Shown in pieces: positions 1 through 7,038 of a DNA stretch of 23,800 bases. The notes beneath the pieces are model-generated. The model worked only from the letters and a program-made list of their open reading frames with translations. It ran no database searches and had not been told where the DNA came from. Position numbers and translations under genes: made by a program. Origin of the DNA: Acidobacteriota bacterium (lineage in GTDB: Bacteria; Acidobacteriota; Terriglobia; UBA7540); NCBI GenBank assembly GCA_021828245.1, contig JAKASC010000007.1:1-23800 (forward strand). The letters are read 5' to 3'. The first letter of the stretch is position 1. Each line of letters begins with the position of its first letter.

Positions 1-971
1 CCCTCACCGCCGCCGAGCAGAAACTGATTGCGGTGGCTGTCATCGCCGCGCTCACGTTCATCAATATTCTGGGCGTCAAAAAGGGGACGGCGGTTCAGGC
101 CATCTTCACCATCGCCAAACTCGCCGGCCTCGGCATCATCGTCGGCTGTGCCTTTTTCATTCGCAAGACTTCACTGCTCGTCGGAACGCATCCGTTGCCC
201 ACGCCTCACACAACCTTCAGTTCCTTCGGCGTCGCGCTGGTGGGCGTTCTGTGGGCGTATCAAGGCTGGCACCAGCTTTCCTACAACGCCGGCGAAATCA
301 AGAACCCTTCCCGCACGCTGCCCGTCGGTTTTCTTCTCGGAACGTTGATGGTCATCGGCGCTTATTTGGTCGCGAACGCCGCCTATCTGCGCGTCATGTC
401 GCTTGGCGCGCTCGCCGAGCATCAGCGCGTCGCCGCCACCACGATGGATCTGCTCATCGGCCCGCGCGGCGCCGTCTTTGTCTCGGCGCTGATTCTCTGC
501 TCCATCTTCGGCGCGCTCAACGGAACGCTGCTCACCTCCTCGCGCGTCTATTACGCCATGGCGCGCGACCGTGTCTTCTTTGAATCCGTCTCGCGCATTC
601 ACCCGAGGTTTCAAACGCCGGTCGGCGCGCTTTTGACCCTGGGCGTGTGGTCCTCCTTGCTCGCCTTGAGCGGAAGTTTTGAACAGCTTTACACCTACGT
701 CATCTTTACCATGTGGGTCTTTTCCGGCGCCGCGATTTTTGCCGTCATCGTTCTTCGCCGCCGCCTTCCGGAGTTGCCGCGGCCTTATCGCGTCCCAGCC
801 TATCCTTTTCTTCCGCTCGCCTTCGTCCTCATCGCCGCCGCGATTGTCATCAACACCGTCGTCTCCAAACCGCTCGAATCGCTTGCCGGACTTGGGATCG
901 TTCTCACCGGCGTGCCGCTTTACCTCGCCTGGAATCGCTGGACGCGCCGGCGGAGGGACGCGGGTGTATAA
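1..971 (+). CDS. APC-family amino-acid permease (5' end outside window)
   Basis: This is the C-terminal part of an inner-membrane amino-acid/polyamine permease of the APC superfamily; about 322 residues are visible. The frame is open from base 3, so the GTG at 33 is internal and the gene begins upstream. The product is highly hydrophobic, with about eight membrane segments. It includes an NILGVKKGTAVQ loop followed by a long helix, a WAYQGWHQLSYNAGEIKNP stretch typical of the helix 6-7 region of this family, and an SSRVYYAMARDRVFF segment. A basic cytoplasmic tail (RRRRDAGV) ends the protein. Known APC members are proton- or antiport-coupled amino-acid transporters; the substrate cannot be read from the sequence. 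The TAA stop overlaps a TATAAT hexamer that may serve the next gene. The family call is firm; the substrate is unknown. Confidence 0.9.
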   Translation, partial: LTAAEQKLIAVAVIAALTFINILGVKKGTAVQAIFTIAKLAGLGIIVGCAFFIRKTSLLVGTHPLPTPHTTFSSFGVALVGVLWAYQGWHQLSYNAGEIKNPSRTLPVGFLLGTLMVIGAYLVANAAYLRVMSLGALAEHQRVAATTMDLLIGPRGAVFVSALILCSIFGALNGTLLTSSRVYYAMARDRVFFESVSRIHPRFQTPVGALLTLGVWSSLLALSGSFEQLYTYVIFTMWVFSGAAIFAVIVLRRRLPELPRPYRVPAYPFLPLAFVLIAAAIVINTVVSKPLESLAGLGIVLTGVPLYLAWNRWTRRRRDAGV

Positions 972-972
972 T
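967..972 (+). promoter_or_regulatory. Candidate -10 element for a leaderless Uma2 transcript
   Basis: A perfect TATAAT lies exactly 6 nt before the GTG start at 979, so transcription would begin at or next to the start codon. No good -35 hexamer is visible 16-18 nt upstream, and the element overlaps the permease stop codon. Similar spacing is seen before the genes at 9402 and 10433 (minus). Confidence 0.4.
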
Positions 973-978
973 GCTGCC

Positions 979-1545
979 GTGCGCATTGAAGCCGTTCCCA
1001 AACTGACCTACGAACAGTTTCGCCAGCTTCCCGACGACGGCAAACGCTACGAGCTGATCCGCGGGGAGGTCCATTTGACACCGTCGCCGACCACCAAGCA
1101 CCAATTCATCGTTCTGAATTTGGCTAAGAGCCTTGTGTCCTATCTCAACGATAACCCCTGCGGCGAAGTTGCCATTGCGCCGCTGGATGTCCAGTTAAGC
1201 TCTGACACCGCCGTTCAGCCCGACCTCATTTTCGTCTCCAACGCCAAAGCCGGAATCATTCTCGAGGAGTACATCGCCGGGCCGCCCGATCTGGTGGTCG
1301 AGGTTCTCTCGCCTGCCACGGCCAAGCACGACCGCGCTACCAAGATTGCGCTTTACGCCGAAGCCGCTGTGCCCGAAGTGTGGCTGATTGACGCTCAGGC
1401 CGAAACCGTTGAAATCTTAAAGCTCGAAGGCCGCAAGTACCTCGTGGATGCAATTTTGGCGCCCGGCCAGTCGCTTTCGAGCACTCAGTTTCCCGGCTGG
1501 AATCTCGCCCTGAAAGACCTCTTCGATTTTCGCGGACGTTTCTGA
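979..1545 (+). CDS. Uma2 family PD-(D/E)XK nuclease-fold protein
   Basis: This is a 188-residue protein of the Uma2 family (formerly DUF820), which has a restriction-endonuclease-like fold. Family hallmarks are in the expected order: LTYEQF near the N terminus, DGKRYELIRGE around residues 20-30, QPDLIFV around 80-86 with Asp82, LVVEVLSP around 105-112 with Glu108, Lys123, and a VPEVWLID strand around 131-138. Length is normal for the family. The frame is open further upstream, but family similarity begins just after the GTG at 979 (MRIEAVPKLTY), and a TATAAT lies 6 nt before it, so I chose 979. There is no Shine-Dalgarno sequence. Uma2 genes are often scattered in multiple copies in cyanobacteria and Acidobacteria-like genomes, and their role is unknown. 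The fold call is secure; the cellular role is not. Confidence 0.88.
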   Translation: MRIEAVPKLTYEQFRQLPDDGKRYELIRGEVHLTPSPTTKHQFIVLNLAKSLVSYLNDNPCGEVAIAPLDVQLSSDTAVQPDLIFVSNAKAGIILEEYIAGPPDLVVEVLSPATAKHDRATKIALYAEAAVPEVWLIDAQAETVEILKLEGRKYLVDAILAPGQSLSSTQFPGWNLALKDLFDFRGRF

Positions 1546-1666
1546 GGGTGGACGCGGCAGGCTCTTCCGTCCAGAGCTTTAAGGTGGTATCTTTGCACGC
1601 GGACGCTCCCGACGTAAGCTTCTGGCCAGTCGGAAACCGAGCTGGTAAAGAGGTAAATGTGAATCT

Positions 1667-2752
1667 GTGTCGCTTGAAATAGCTCTCGAGAACATCACGG
1701 CGCGACTACGACAAGACAGCTTTCCCAACGAGCAGGCAGTATCCCAGGGCATTGTTCTTCGCCTGCTTCAAGAGTTGGGTTGGGATACATGGGACACGAC
1801 CGTCGTCTGGCCTGAATATCAGACCGGCGAGGGTCGGGCTGATTTCGCTCTCTGCCATCCGCCGTCAAAGCCGGCAGTCTTCATAGAGGTCAAGCAGCCG
1901 GGCAAGGCAGAGGAAGGTGTCCACCAGGCATTGACCTACGCCTTCCACGCGGGCGGCGTGCCGTTCACTGTCCTCACCGACGGCAGGACGTGGAGCTTTT
2001 ATCTGCCCGCCGAACGAGGCAGCTATGAGGACCGTCGCGTGTACAAGCTCGATCTCTTCGAGCGGCCACCCAAAGAGTCTGCTGAGGCGCTTGCCCGCTA
2101 CCTTTCGAGCGCCCGGGTCAAATCCGGCGAGGCCCTCTTGGAGGCGCAGCGGGAATACCGCGACCAGGCTCGCCGTGCTGAGGCCCGGAAGGCCATTCCG
2201 GAGGTTTGGCGGGAGCTCGTCGAGAAAGGCAACGAGGCCCTCGTGGAGCTTCTCGCCAGTGCGGTTGAGTCAAAGGTGGGCATTCGCCCCCAAGATGATG
2301 ACGTGGCCGCGTTCCTCGTAACATTGGGCGGTCGGATGAATCCTCAGCCTGCGGATGAAATCGGCCCTCGTGCTCCGCGCCCGGAACCGCAGCCCCCAGG
2401 TCCCGGCCCAGTCCTCAGAAGAACGGTTATCATCCGCGGTCACTCTTACCCATGTAAGAACGCGAAGGAGGCGATGGTTACCGTGCTCAAGGAACTCGCA
2501 AAAAACGACCCATCCTTCCTCGAACGCTGCTCCCGGCACCGGGATGCGAGCGGATATAAACGGCACTGCATCGCCCGCAGGCCCGAGGACCTTTATCCCG
2601 ACCGCCCTGACCTCCAAGGTCTTCACGAAGCCCTCCCGGGGGGATGGCTCATCTCGACCAACCTAAACAACCAACTCAAGAAGACAATTATCCGTCTGGC
2701 TGCCGAGGTCGCGGGGTTGACTTTCGGCAAGGACGTTCAAGTAGATTTCTAA
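1667..2752 (+). CDS. Stand-alone protein with HsdR N-terminal (type I restriction) nuclease domain
   Basis: This 361-residue protein has an N-terminal domain (about residues 1-130) resembling the nuclease domain of type I restriction subunit R. A PD-(D/E)XK signature is visible: Asp59 in GRADFAL, Glu74-x-Lys76 in FIEVKQPG, and a QALTYA helix near 88, followed by the TDGRTWSFY strand common to HSDR_N proteins. Residues about 150-190 are Arg/Glu-rich and probably helical. A Pro-rich linker (about 230-250) joins a C-terminal domain (RGHSYPCKNAKEAM to the end) that I do not recognise. No helicase motifs are present, and no hsdM or hsdS is adjacent, so this is not a classical restriction enzyme. 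The GTG start is chosen because an AGAGGT Shine-Dalgarno sequence lies 12 nt upstream and an in-frame TAA sits at 1646. It could act in defence or in DNA repair; I cannot tell which. Confidence 0.75.
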   Translation: MSLEIALENITARLRQDSFPNEQAVSQGIVLRLLQELGWDTWDTTVVWPEYQTGEGRADFALCHPPSKPAVFIEVKQPGKAEEGVHQALTYAFHAGGVPFTVLTDGRTWSFYLPAERGSYEDRRVYKLDLFERPPKESAEALARYLSSARVKSGEALLEAQREYRDQARRAEARKAIPEVWRELVEKGNEALVELLASAVESKVGIRPQDDDVAAFLVTLGGRMNPQPADEIGPRAPRPEPQPPGPGPVLRRTVIIRGHSYPCKNAKEAMVTVLKELAKNDPSFLERCSRHRDASGYKRHCIARRPEDLYPDRPDLQGLHEALPGGWLISTNLNNQLKKTIIRLAAEVAGLTFGKDVQVDF

Positions 2753-2772
2753 TGTCTGCACGAGTAGAGGCT

Positions 2773-2806
2773 GCAGGAAGACCCGCACCCTGCTAGAGTA
2801 ATTTTT
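2773..2806 (+). terminator. Weak terminator-like hairpin with T run
   Basis: A 5-bp stem (GCAGG at 2773-2777 with CCTGC at 2789-2793) is followed eight bases later by a TTTTTT run at 2802-2807. The loop is 11 nt, and the stem-to-T-run distance is larger than ideal. It lies 20 nt after the stop of the HsdR-N gene, which fits its orientation. Confidence 0.25.
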
Positions 2807-2850
2807 TCCTTGGGCGGGGTCTGCACGCATGGGTTCGAGCACTACCGAAA

Positions 2851-3048
2851 AAATACGACGTCGAGGCGGGCGCCGTGGTCATTACCACGGCGGATTTTCT
2901 CAATGGCCTCATTCATTGTGGCGACCAGATGTATGCCGCCGGCCGCTCGGGCGAGCCGCCGTCGCTCATGCTGGGCGAGGCCCTGCGAAAGCTCGGCTTC
3001 GCGAGCGGCCGCCTGAAGACCAGCACGCCGCGGGGCCTCGACGCCTAA
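2851..3048 (+). pseudogene. mnmG: Decayed internal fragment of mnmG (gidA), tRNA uridine-modifying enzyme
   Basis: The frame starting at 2851 encodes about 65 residues clearly matching an internal segment of MnmG: AVVITTADFLNGLIHCG, then AAGRSGEPPS, then LRKLGFASGRLKTSTPRGLDA and a stop. In functional MnmG the corresponding strings are (V)xTTGTFLNGLIHIG, AGRAGEPPS and GRLKTGTPPRLD. Several normally invariant residues are changed here: GTFLNG has become ADFLNG, and TGTPPR has become TSTPRG. Intact MnmG is over 600 residues; the FAD-binding GGGHAG start and the whole C-terminal half are absent, and there is no start codon with a ribosome binding site. The family makes the cmnm5 modification at U34 of certain tRNAs. 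This copy cannot do so, and a working mnmG is presumably elsewhere. The fragment lies about 60 bp beyond the 3' end of tRNA-Arg. Confidence 0.85.
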
Positions 3049-3105
3049 ACAATGAGGGTAACCGCCTTGGAAATCCTGGATTGGGCCCAAAGCCTTCGGA
3101 ATCAA

Positions 3106-3182
3106 TGGTACGCCTGGAGGGATTCGAACCCCCGACCTGTTGCTCCGGAGGCAACCGCTCTATCCATCTGAGCTACAGGCGC
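3106..3182 (-). tRNA. tRNA-Arg, anticodon CCG, CCA encoded
   Basis: Read on the minus strand, this is a complete 77-nt cloverleaf. It has an acceptor stem GCGCCTG/CAGGCGT (G1-U72 wobble), a D stem GCTC/GAGC, and an anticodon stem GTTGC/GCAAC enclosing the loop CTCCGGA. The anticodon is CCG, which reads the CGG arginine codon. The variable loop is AGGTC and the T arm is GGGGG-TTCGAAT-CCCTC. The discriminator A is followed by a genome-encoded CCA (plus strand 3106-3108). A strong promoter lies just upstream. Confidence 0.97.
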
Positions 3183-3193
3183 ACTCGACTCAA

Positions 3194-3222
3194 AGTTTAC
3201 AACCCGCCAGGAGGTCGGTCAA
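3194..3222 (-). promoter_or_regulatory. Sigma-70-type promoter of tRNA-Arg
   Basis: On the minus strand, TTGACC (3222 to 3217) and TAAACT (3199 to 3194) are separated by exactly 17 bp. Transcription would start near 3187, about five nucleotides before the mature tRNA 5' end at 3182. An A/T-rich stretch further upstream (3235-3262) could act as an UP element. Confidence 0.75.
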
Positions 3223-3588
3223 GCGACTGTCCTTTTACACAATCAAATTTACGTCACCTCATAATTTGGCAATCGAAGGGCAAACGTTGGCAACACATCG
3301 CGCCGCTGTTTTTTGAGCAGCGCTGTGGGAGCGGCGGAAAGTGCCGATCTCCGGCCGGCGCCGCCATCCATGCGGCCACTATGTGCTGCCCTCGGCAGGC
3401 TGGCAGGTGTTTCGATACGCCATGCGGCGGCGCGTTGCCTCGGCTTGCTGATTGAGACTGGAAGTGTGAGCTGCTGCGCCGAACGGGCCAGGCTGGTCGA
3501 GCGCGGCTTAACGGGTATAATGGCGGCATCAGCCGTGCGCGGAGGCGCCATGGCTGCCCCGCGATAGAAACGATTGGGAGGCGCAGCG
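3223..3588. other. Intergenic region without a recognised gene
   Basis: This stretch lies between the tRNA promoter and the oxidoreductase gene. It contains several open frames, but none has a ribosome binding site or resembles a family I know. A small stem (CGCTG at 3304-3308 with CAGCG at 3318-3322) surrounds a T run. A TATAAT lies at 3516-3521. I see no repeat or RNA gene. Confidence 0.5.
3516..3521 (+). promoter_or_regulatory. Candidate -10 element upstream of the oxidoreductase
   Basis: A perfect TATAAT lies 67 nt before the ATG at 3589. At 16-18 bp upstream there is only a poor -35 (TGGTCG at 3494), so this is a weak call; a transcript from it would have a leader of about 60 nt. Confidence 0.35.
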
Positions 3589-4620
3589 ATGAAGGCCGTT
3601 CGATTCCATGAGTACGGTGGCTTGGACGTTCTGAGATACGAAGATGCGCCCGAACCCGCGATCCAAGCCGATGAGGTTTTGGTGCGCGTGAAGGCTTGCG
3701 CGCTGAACCACCTGGACCTCTGGCTGCGGACGGGCGTGCGCGGCTGGAAGCTTTCCATGCCACACATCGTCGGCAGCGACGTTGCGGGCGAGGTGGTGGA
3801 GGCGGGTTCGCTCGTGACGCGCGTCAAGGCGGGCGAGCGAGTGCTGCTGGCGCCGGGGCTCAGTTGCGGACAGTGCGAGGAGTGTTGGCGCGGGCGGGAC
3901 AGCGCCTGCCGAAGCTTTACCATCTTCGGCGTGATGGTGGACGGCGGCTACGCGGAGCTGATCAAGGCCCCGGAGCGGAATGTGATCCCCATTCCGGGCG
4001 ATCTGAGCTTTGAGGAGGCAGCGGCGGTGCCGCTGGTTTTCCTGACGGCGTGGCACATGCTGATGACGCGGGCGCGGCTCGAGCCGGGGGAAGACGTGCT
4101 GGTGATGGGCGCGGGTTCCGGGGTGGGCAGCGCGGCGATTCAGATCGCCAAGCTGGCCGGCGCGCGGCGGGTGATTGCCGTGGCGGGAAGCGAAACCAAG
4201 CTGGCCAAGGCGATGGCTTTGGGCGCTGATTCCATCATCCATCACCAGAAGCAATCCATCGCCGCGGAGGTGGCGCGACTGACGGCGAAGCGCGGCGTGG
4301 ACGTGATCGTCGAGCACGTGGGCGCGGCGGTGTGGGAGGATTGTTTTGAGTCGCTCGCGACTTACGGCCGGTTGGTGACTTGCGGCGTGACCTCGGGCGC
4401 GGAGGTCAGGCTGAATTTGCAGTCGCTGTTCGGACGGCAGCGCGCCGTGCTCGGCTCCTACATGGGAGGCAAGGGCGAACTGATGCAAGTCCTCAAGTTA
4501 ATCGGCGAGCGCAAACTGCGAGCCGTCATTGATTCCGTCTTTCCGTTAAAGGACGCCCGCGCGGCCCAGCAAAAAATGGAGAGCCGCGACTTTTTCGGGA
4601 AAATTTTGTTGCGCGCTTGA
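3589..4620 (+). CDS. Zinc-type alcohol dehydrogenase / quinone oxidoreductase family protein (MDR superfamily)
   Basis: This 343-residue NAD(P)-dependent oxidoreductase belongs to the medium-chain dehydrogenase/reductase superfamily. The N-terminal GroES-like domain contains four cysteines (93, 96, 99, 107 in SCGQCEECWRGRDSAC) that match the structural zinc lobe. The nucleotide-binding Rossmann motif is MGAGSGVGSAA at about 173-183. The catalytic zinc ligands of true alcohol dehydrogenases are not seen: the usual Cys is replaced in ALNHLDLW (residues 38-45), and the usual GHE motif reads GSDVAG (62-67). Both changes are common in zinc-independent quinone reductase-like members. ATG 3589 is chosen because GGGAGG lies 7 nt upstream. 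The gene stands alone, and the substrate cannot be deduced. Confidence 0.88.
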   Translation: MKAVRFHEYGGLDVLRYEDAPEPAIQADEVLVRVKACALNHLDLWLRTGVRGWKLSMPHIVGSDVAGEVVEAGSLVTRVKAGERVLLAPGLSCGQCEECWRGRDSACRSFTIFGVMVDGGYAELIKAPERNVIPIPGDLSFEEAAAVPLVFLTAWHMLMTRARLEPGEDVLVMGAGSGVGSAAIQIAKLAGARRVIAVAGSETKLAKAMALGADSIIHHQKQSIAAEVARLTAKRGVDVIVEHVGAAVWEDCFESLATYGRLVTCGVTSGAEVRLNLQSLFGRQRAVLGSYMGGKGELMQVLKLIGERKLRAVIDSVFPLKDARAAQQKMESRDFFGKILLRA

Positions 4621-4805
4621 GCCACTTCGACATCCCGTGCTGTGCGCCGACGCCAGACCTTGCCATGCCGAAAATTTTACAAAGAAGATATGACAACGTG
4701 GACCGTTCGTAGTACATAGCCGCATATAGCTCAACTTAACCAAAAGGATGGTCACGGCTATGGTCAGAGACCCAAAGACCTTGGAGCCTTCCCGCTCTTG
4801 AGGCG

Positions 4806-5177
4806 GTGGCCGGTGTTGTCGCTTTACTCGCGCTGAGCGCGCCCCTCCATGCCAACTGTGTGGCGGGCCAGTTCGCCTGCTGTCTCACAACCACGACGTA
4901 CAATGTCCAGCGCGGACCGGACGCGTACTGCTCGTTTACCGAGTGCAGCGGCGGATACGACAATGAAGAGTACCAGTTTGAAAGTGAATGTATCGTCTGC
5001 CAATGCGGCGTCTTCGAGAGTTACTTCCCGACGGGGGGAACGTGTTATAACATTTCCCCCGAGAAGCAGCCTCCGTCCGCGCACGCCACGTATGGCGCCT
5101 ACGACCCGCCAGTATCTGCATACGTTCGCGGGTGTGACGGGAATTATTCGCTCCTCAGGATAGGGAGAGCGGGATAA
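4806..5177 (+). CDS. Small Cys-rich, probably exported protein; start uncertain
   Basis: I do not recognise this protein. From the GTG at 4806 it has 123 residues: a hydrophobic stretch (GVVALLALSAPLHA) that looks like the core and cleavage region of a signal peptide, then a short mature part with ten cysteines, including CC and CIVCQC clusters. The hydrophobic core begins almost at the start codon and has no basic n-region, so the N terminus looks incomplete. The frame stays open back to a TAA at 4737 without an ATG. In another frame, ATG codons at 4748 and 4760 (MVTAMVRDPK) run toward this point and stop at 4797-4801. A frameshift could therefore separate the true start from the body. The next gene, 74 bp downstream, is also an exported protein. 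Confidence 0.5.
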   Translation: MAGVVALLALSAPLHANCVAGQFACCLTTTTYNVQRGPDAYCSFTECSGGYDNEEYQFESECIVCQCGVFESYFPTGGTCYNISPEKQPPSAHATYGAYDPPVSAYVRGCDGNYSLLRIGRAG

Positions 5178-5251
5178 GGGCCGGTCAGCTTACCGACAGC
5201 GCGCGGCCAACTCGCCAACAGCAGCGGAGCCGCCGTCCGAAGGAGGGAGTG

Positions 5252-6478
5252 ATGATATTCCGCCGATTAAGCCTGGGACTGGGCCTTGTCGCGGCCTTCG
5301 GGGGTCTCCTCTCGGTTGTCATGCTGGCAGCGCGGCCCTCGCGCGGAGCCGTCAAGCGACGTGTGAACGCCAAACAGAGCTCGTCCGTGCCGCTCCGCGC
5401 GCTCGAGCCAGCGGGAACAACCAAATTCTCGACTATGGGCCTCGGAGCCGTTGAAACGGGCGTCCAGTGCGATGCCAACGGGAACGTCTATATGAACTCA
5501 GCGCCCACGGCCGAGCTAGCCATTGAGGATGCGCGCGAGGGAATCGCCTTGCCCCTCACGCGACTGTCGCTGACCTCCGGGAACACGAGGGCGTTCCCCT
5601 ATCCGATCCTCCACGAGTACGCCCACCAATATGGTCAGGGCTTTTATGTTAGCCCGCGCGGTGACGTTTACGCGCTCGTAGAAGTGTGCCGCCGTCAGGC
5701 GGGCTGCACGGGCGACCACTTCCCGGGCGACGTGATTGTCAAATACAACGACGATGGGACGGTAGATTCCGTCATCAGACTTAAGCCCCCGGACGGCGTC
5801 CACATCCTGGCGCGCAAGTTCGCGGCATTCTTGGACGGGAATTTCTTGGTGACCGGCTTTGCCCTCGGAGGGCCGCCGCACTACCTCGTTTCAAAGCCGT
5901 TCACGGGAATCTTTGACCGTGGCGGCGGGTACGTGGGGCCGCTGGTCCTGCCGAACGACGTGACCCCGCCGAAACATATGCCGCCCCCCATTCCTTTCAA
6001 GAATGGAAAGCCCATTGGCCCTGTTAGCTCCAAGGGGGCGGGACACTCGGTTCACCCGAAACCGGGGAGCCGCTGGTTTTTTGACGTGCAGCAAGGACTC
6101 ATGGTGGGCGCGCTTGACGGGACAATCTATCTGCTCCGCGCAACCAGCCCCATGCGGCTTTACACGATTTCCTCGACCGGCACAGTCTTGGGCGAGCGCC
6201 TCGTAAGGCCGCCTAAACCTGGCATGAGGCCCTTGCAGGCCAGCCTTACGGAGCAAGGCATGCTTTTCGTGCAATTTCAGAGCTTGCCGACACTTTCGGT
6301 GCCGGAGCCGCATTCCGTCTTTGCGCAAGTTGATCCGCAAACCGGGAAGGTCGTCGAAGCCTACAGCGTGTCGCCGAAAGCCGGGATTCCTGCGTGCATG
6401 GACGAGGAGAACGAGCTTTTGTTCCTTCGCAGCAGCAAGTCGGGGCGGCTCGAAGTTGCCAAGTACGTCGCGCAGTAA
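5252..6478 (+). CDS. Exported protein with propeller-like strand repeats, function unknown
   Basis: The product is 408 residues long. It begins with an arginine n-region and a hydrophobic segment (residues about 5-27, LGLGLVAAFGGLLSVVM) that is a signal peptide or membrane anchor. The body has recurring strand patterns of the kind seen in beta-propellers, such as CDANGNVYMN, VSPRGDVYALVE, GALDGTIYLL and QVDPQTGKVVEAY. These alternate with Pro/Gly-rich loops. I cannot assign an enzyme activity or a specific family. Similar exported propeller proteins are common in Acidobacteria-like genomes. ATG 5252 is preferred over GTG 5249 because AGGAGGG at 5241-5247 is at workable spacing. It may be cotranscribed with the Cys-rich gene upstream. 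Its 3' end faces the convergent pterin dehydratase gene. Confidence 0.65.
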   Translation: MIFRRLSLGLGLVAAFGGLLSVVMLAARPSRGAVKRRVNAKQSSSVPLRALEPAGTTKFSTMGLGAVETGVQCDANGNVYMNSAPTAELAIEDAREGIALPLTRLSLTSGNTRAFPYPILHEYAHQYGQGFYVSPRGDVYALVEVCRRQAGCTGDHFPGDVIVKYNDDGTVDSVIRLKPPDGVHILARKFAAFLDGNFLVTGFALGGPPHYLVSKPFTGIFDRGGGYVGPLVLPNDVTPPKHMPPPIPFKNGKPIGPVSSKGAGHSVHPKPGSRWFFDVQQGLMVGALDGTIYLLRATSPMRLYTISSTGTVLGERLVRPPKPGMRPLQASLTEQGMLFVQFQSLPTLSVPEPHSVFAQVDPQTGKVVEAYSVSPKAGIPACMDEENELLFLRSSKSGRLEVAKYVAQ

Positions 6479-6564
6479 GGGCAGGCGAATCCATAGGGAA
6501 AGCATATCCACGCGCTGTGAATCCAGATTCCGTGCCACGGACGGCAACCCGGTGGGCCGGTCGT

Positions 6565-6855
6565 TCAGGAGGGATTGGCCGCCAGTTGGTCAATCTGGCG
6601 GGCGAGATCAAAATCCTTTTCCGTGACTCCGCCTTCGCTGTGGGTGGAAAGCACAATGCCCACGACGTTGTAATTGATGGTGATGTCGGGGTGATGCCCG
6701 GCCTTCTCGGCGGCCTGGGCGATTTTGTTGACCAATTCGATGGCAGGTATAAAGGAGGCAAGCGTGTACTTGCGGCGGATGGCCTTGCCCTCGTGGGACC
6801 AACCCGGGAATTGTTTTAACTTCTCTTGAATTTCCTTCTTGCTCAAAGCTGCCAT
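6565..6855 (-). CDS. phhB: 4a-hydroxytetrahydrobiopterin dehydratase (pterin-4a-carbinolamine dehydratase)
   Basis: This 96-residue protein has the normal family length. The enzyme dehydrates 4a-hydroxytetrahydrobiopterin to regenerate the pterin cofactor after aromatic amino-acid hydroxylation. The active-site signature EKAGHHPDI is present (His54, His55, Pro56), followed by the strand INYNVVGIVLSTHSEGGVT with the third conserved histidine (His72) and a C-terminal helix. The ATG is preceded on the minus strand by AAAGGAG at 7 nt spacing. A near-consensus promoter lies about 95-120 bp upstream. No phenylalanine hydroxylase gene is nearby, so in this organism the substrate could be another pterin or the protein may have a moonlighting role. 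The open frame continues upstream as antisense to the metallo-hydrolase gene, but that is not coding. Confidence 0.95.
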   Translation of the reverse strand: MAALSKKEIQEKLKQFPGWSHEGKAIRRKYTLASFIPAIELVNKIAQAAEKAGHHPDITINYNVVGIVLSTHSEGGVTEKDFDLARQIDQLAANPS

Positions 6856-6948
6856 GGTTGCTCCTTTCTGAGCGCTGCGAGGCGTGGTGCTCTCTAGTCC
6901 ACAGCGCGGCAAGGCCTCCGCTCGCCCTCGCGTTCTTCCGCCGCCTTG

Positions 6949-6977
6949 AGTATAAGAACCCTCCAGGGCTAAGTCAA
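6949..6977 (-). promoter_or_regulatory. Strong sigma-70-type promoter for the pterin dehydratase gene
   Basis: On the minus strand, TTGACT (6977 to 6972) and TATACT (6954 to 6949) are separated by exactly 17 bp; each hexamer matches consensus at five of six positions. The start site would be near 6942, giving a leader of about 87 nt before the ATG at 6855. Confidence 0.75.
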
Positions 6978-7038
6978 CGCGCAAGGTCTGGCGCATAGGC
7001 GTGCGGGGCAGATAGAATAAGAGGCGAACAGGCAATCC

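Noticed and set aside
3081..3090. TTGGGCCCAA palindrome between the mnmG remnant and tRNA-Arg.
   Set aside because: It is short, with no T run and no second copy; it is likely chance.
2829..3455. 208-residue frame across the mnmG remnant and tRNA-Arg.
   Set aside because: It reads straight through the tRNA antisense sequence (producing the common LEGFEPPTCCSGGNRSIHLSYR artefact) and uses a frame other than the mnmG similarity.
3313..3567. 84-residue frame upstream of the alcohol dehydrogenase-like gene.
   Set aside because: It has no ribosome binding site, a low-complexity Ala/Arg-rich composition and overlap with the TATAAT element at 3516.
3529..4488. 319-residue minus-strand frame opposite the alcohol dehydrogenase-like gene.
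   Set aside because: It is rich in His, Arg, Gln and Ala in a low-complexity way, as expected for the antisense of a GC-rich gene, and has no recognisable domain.
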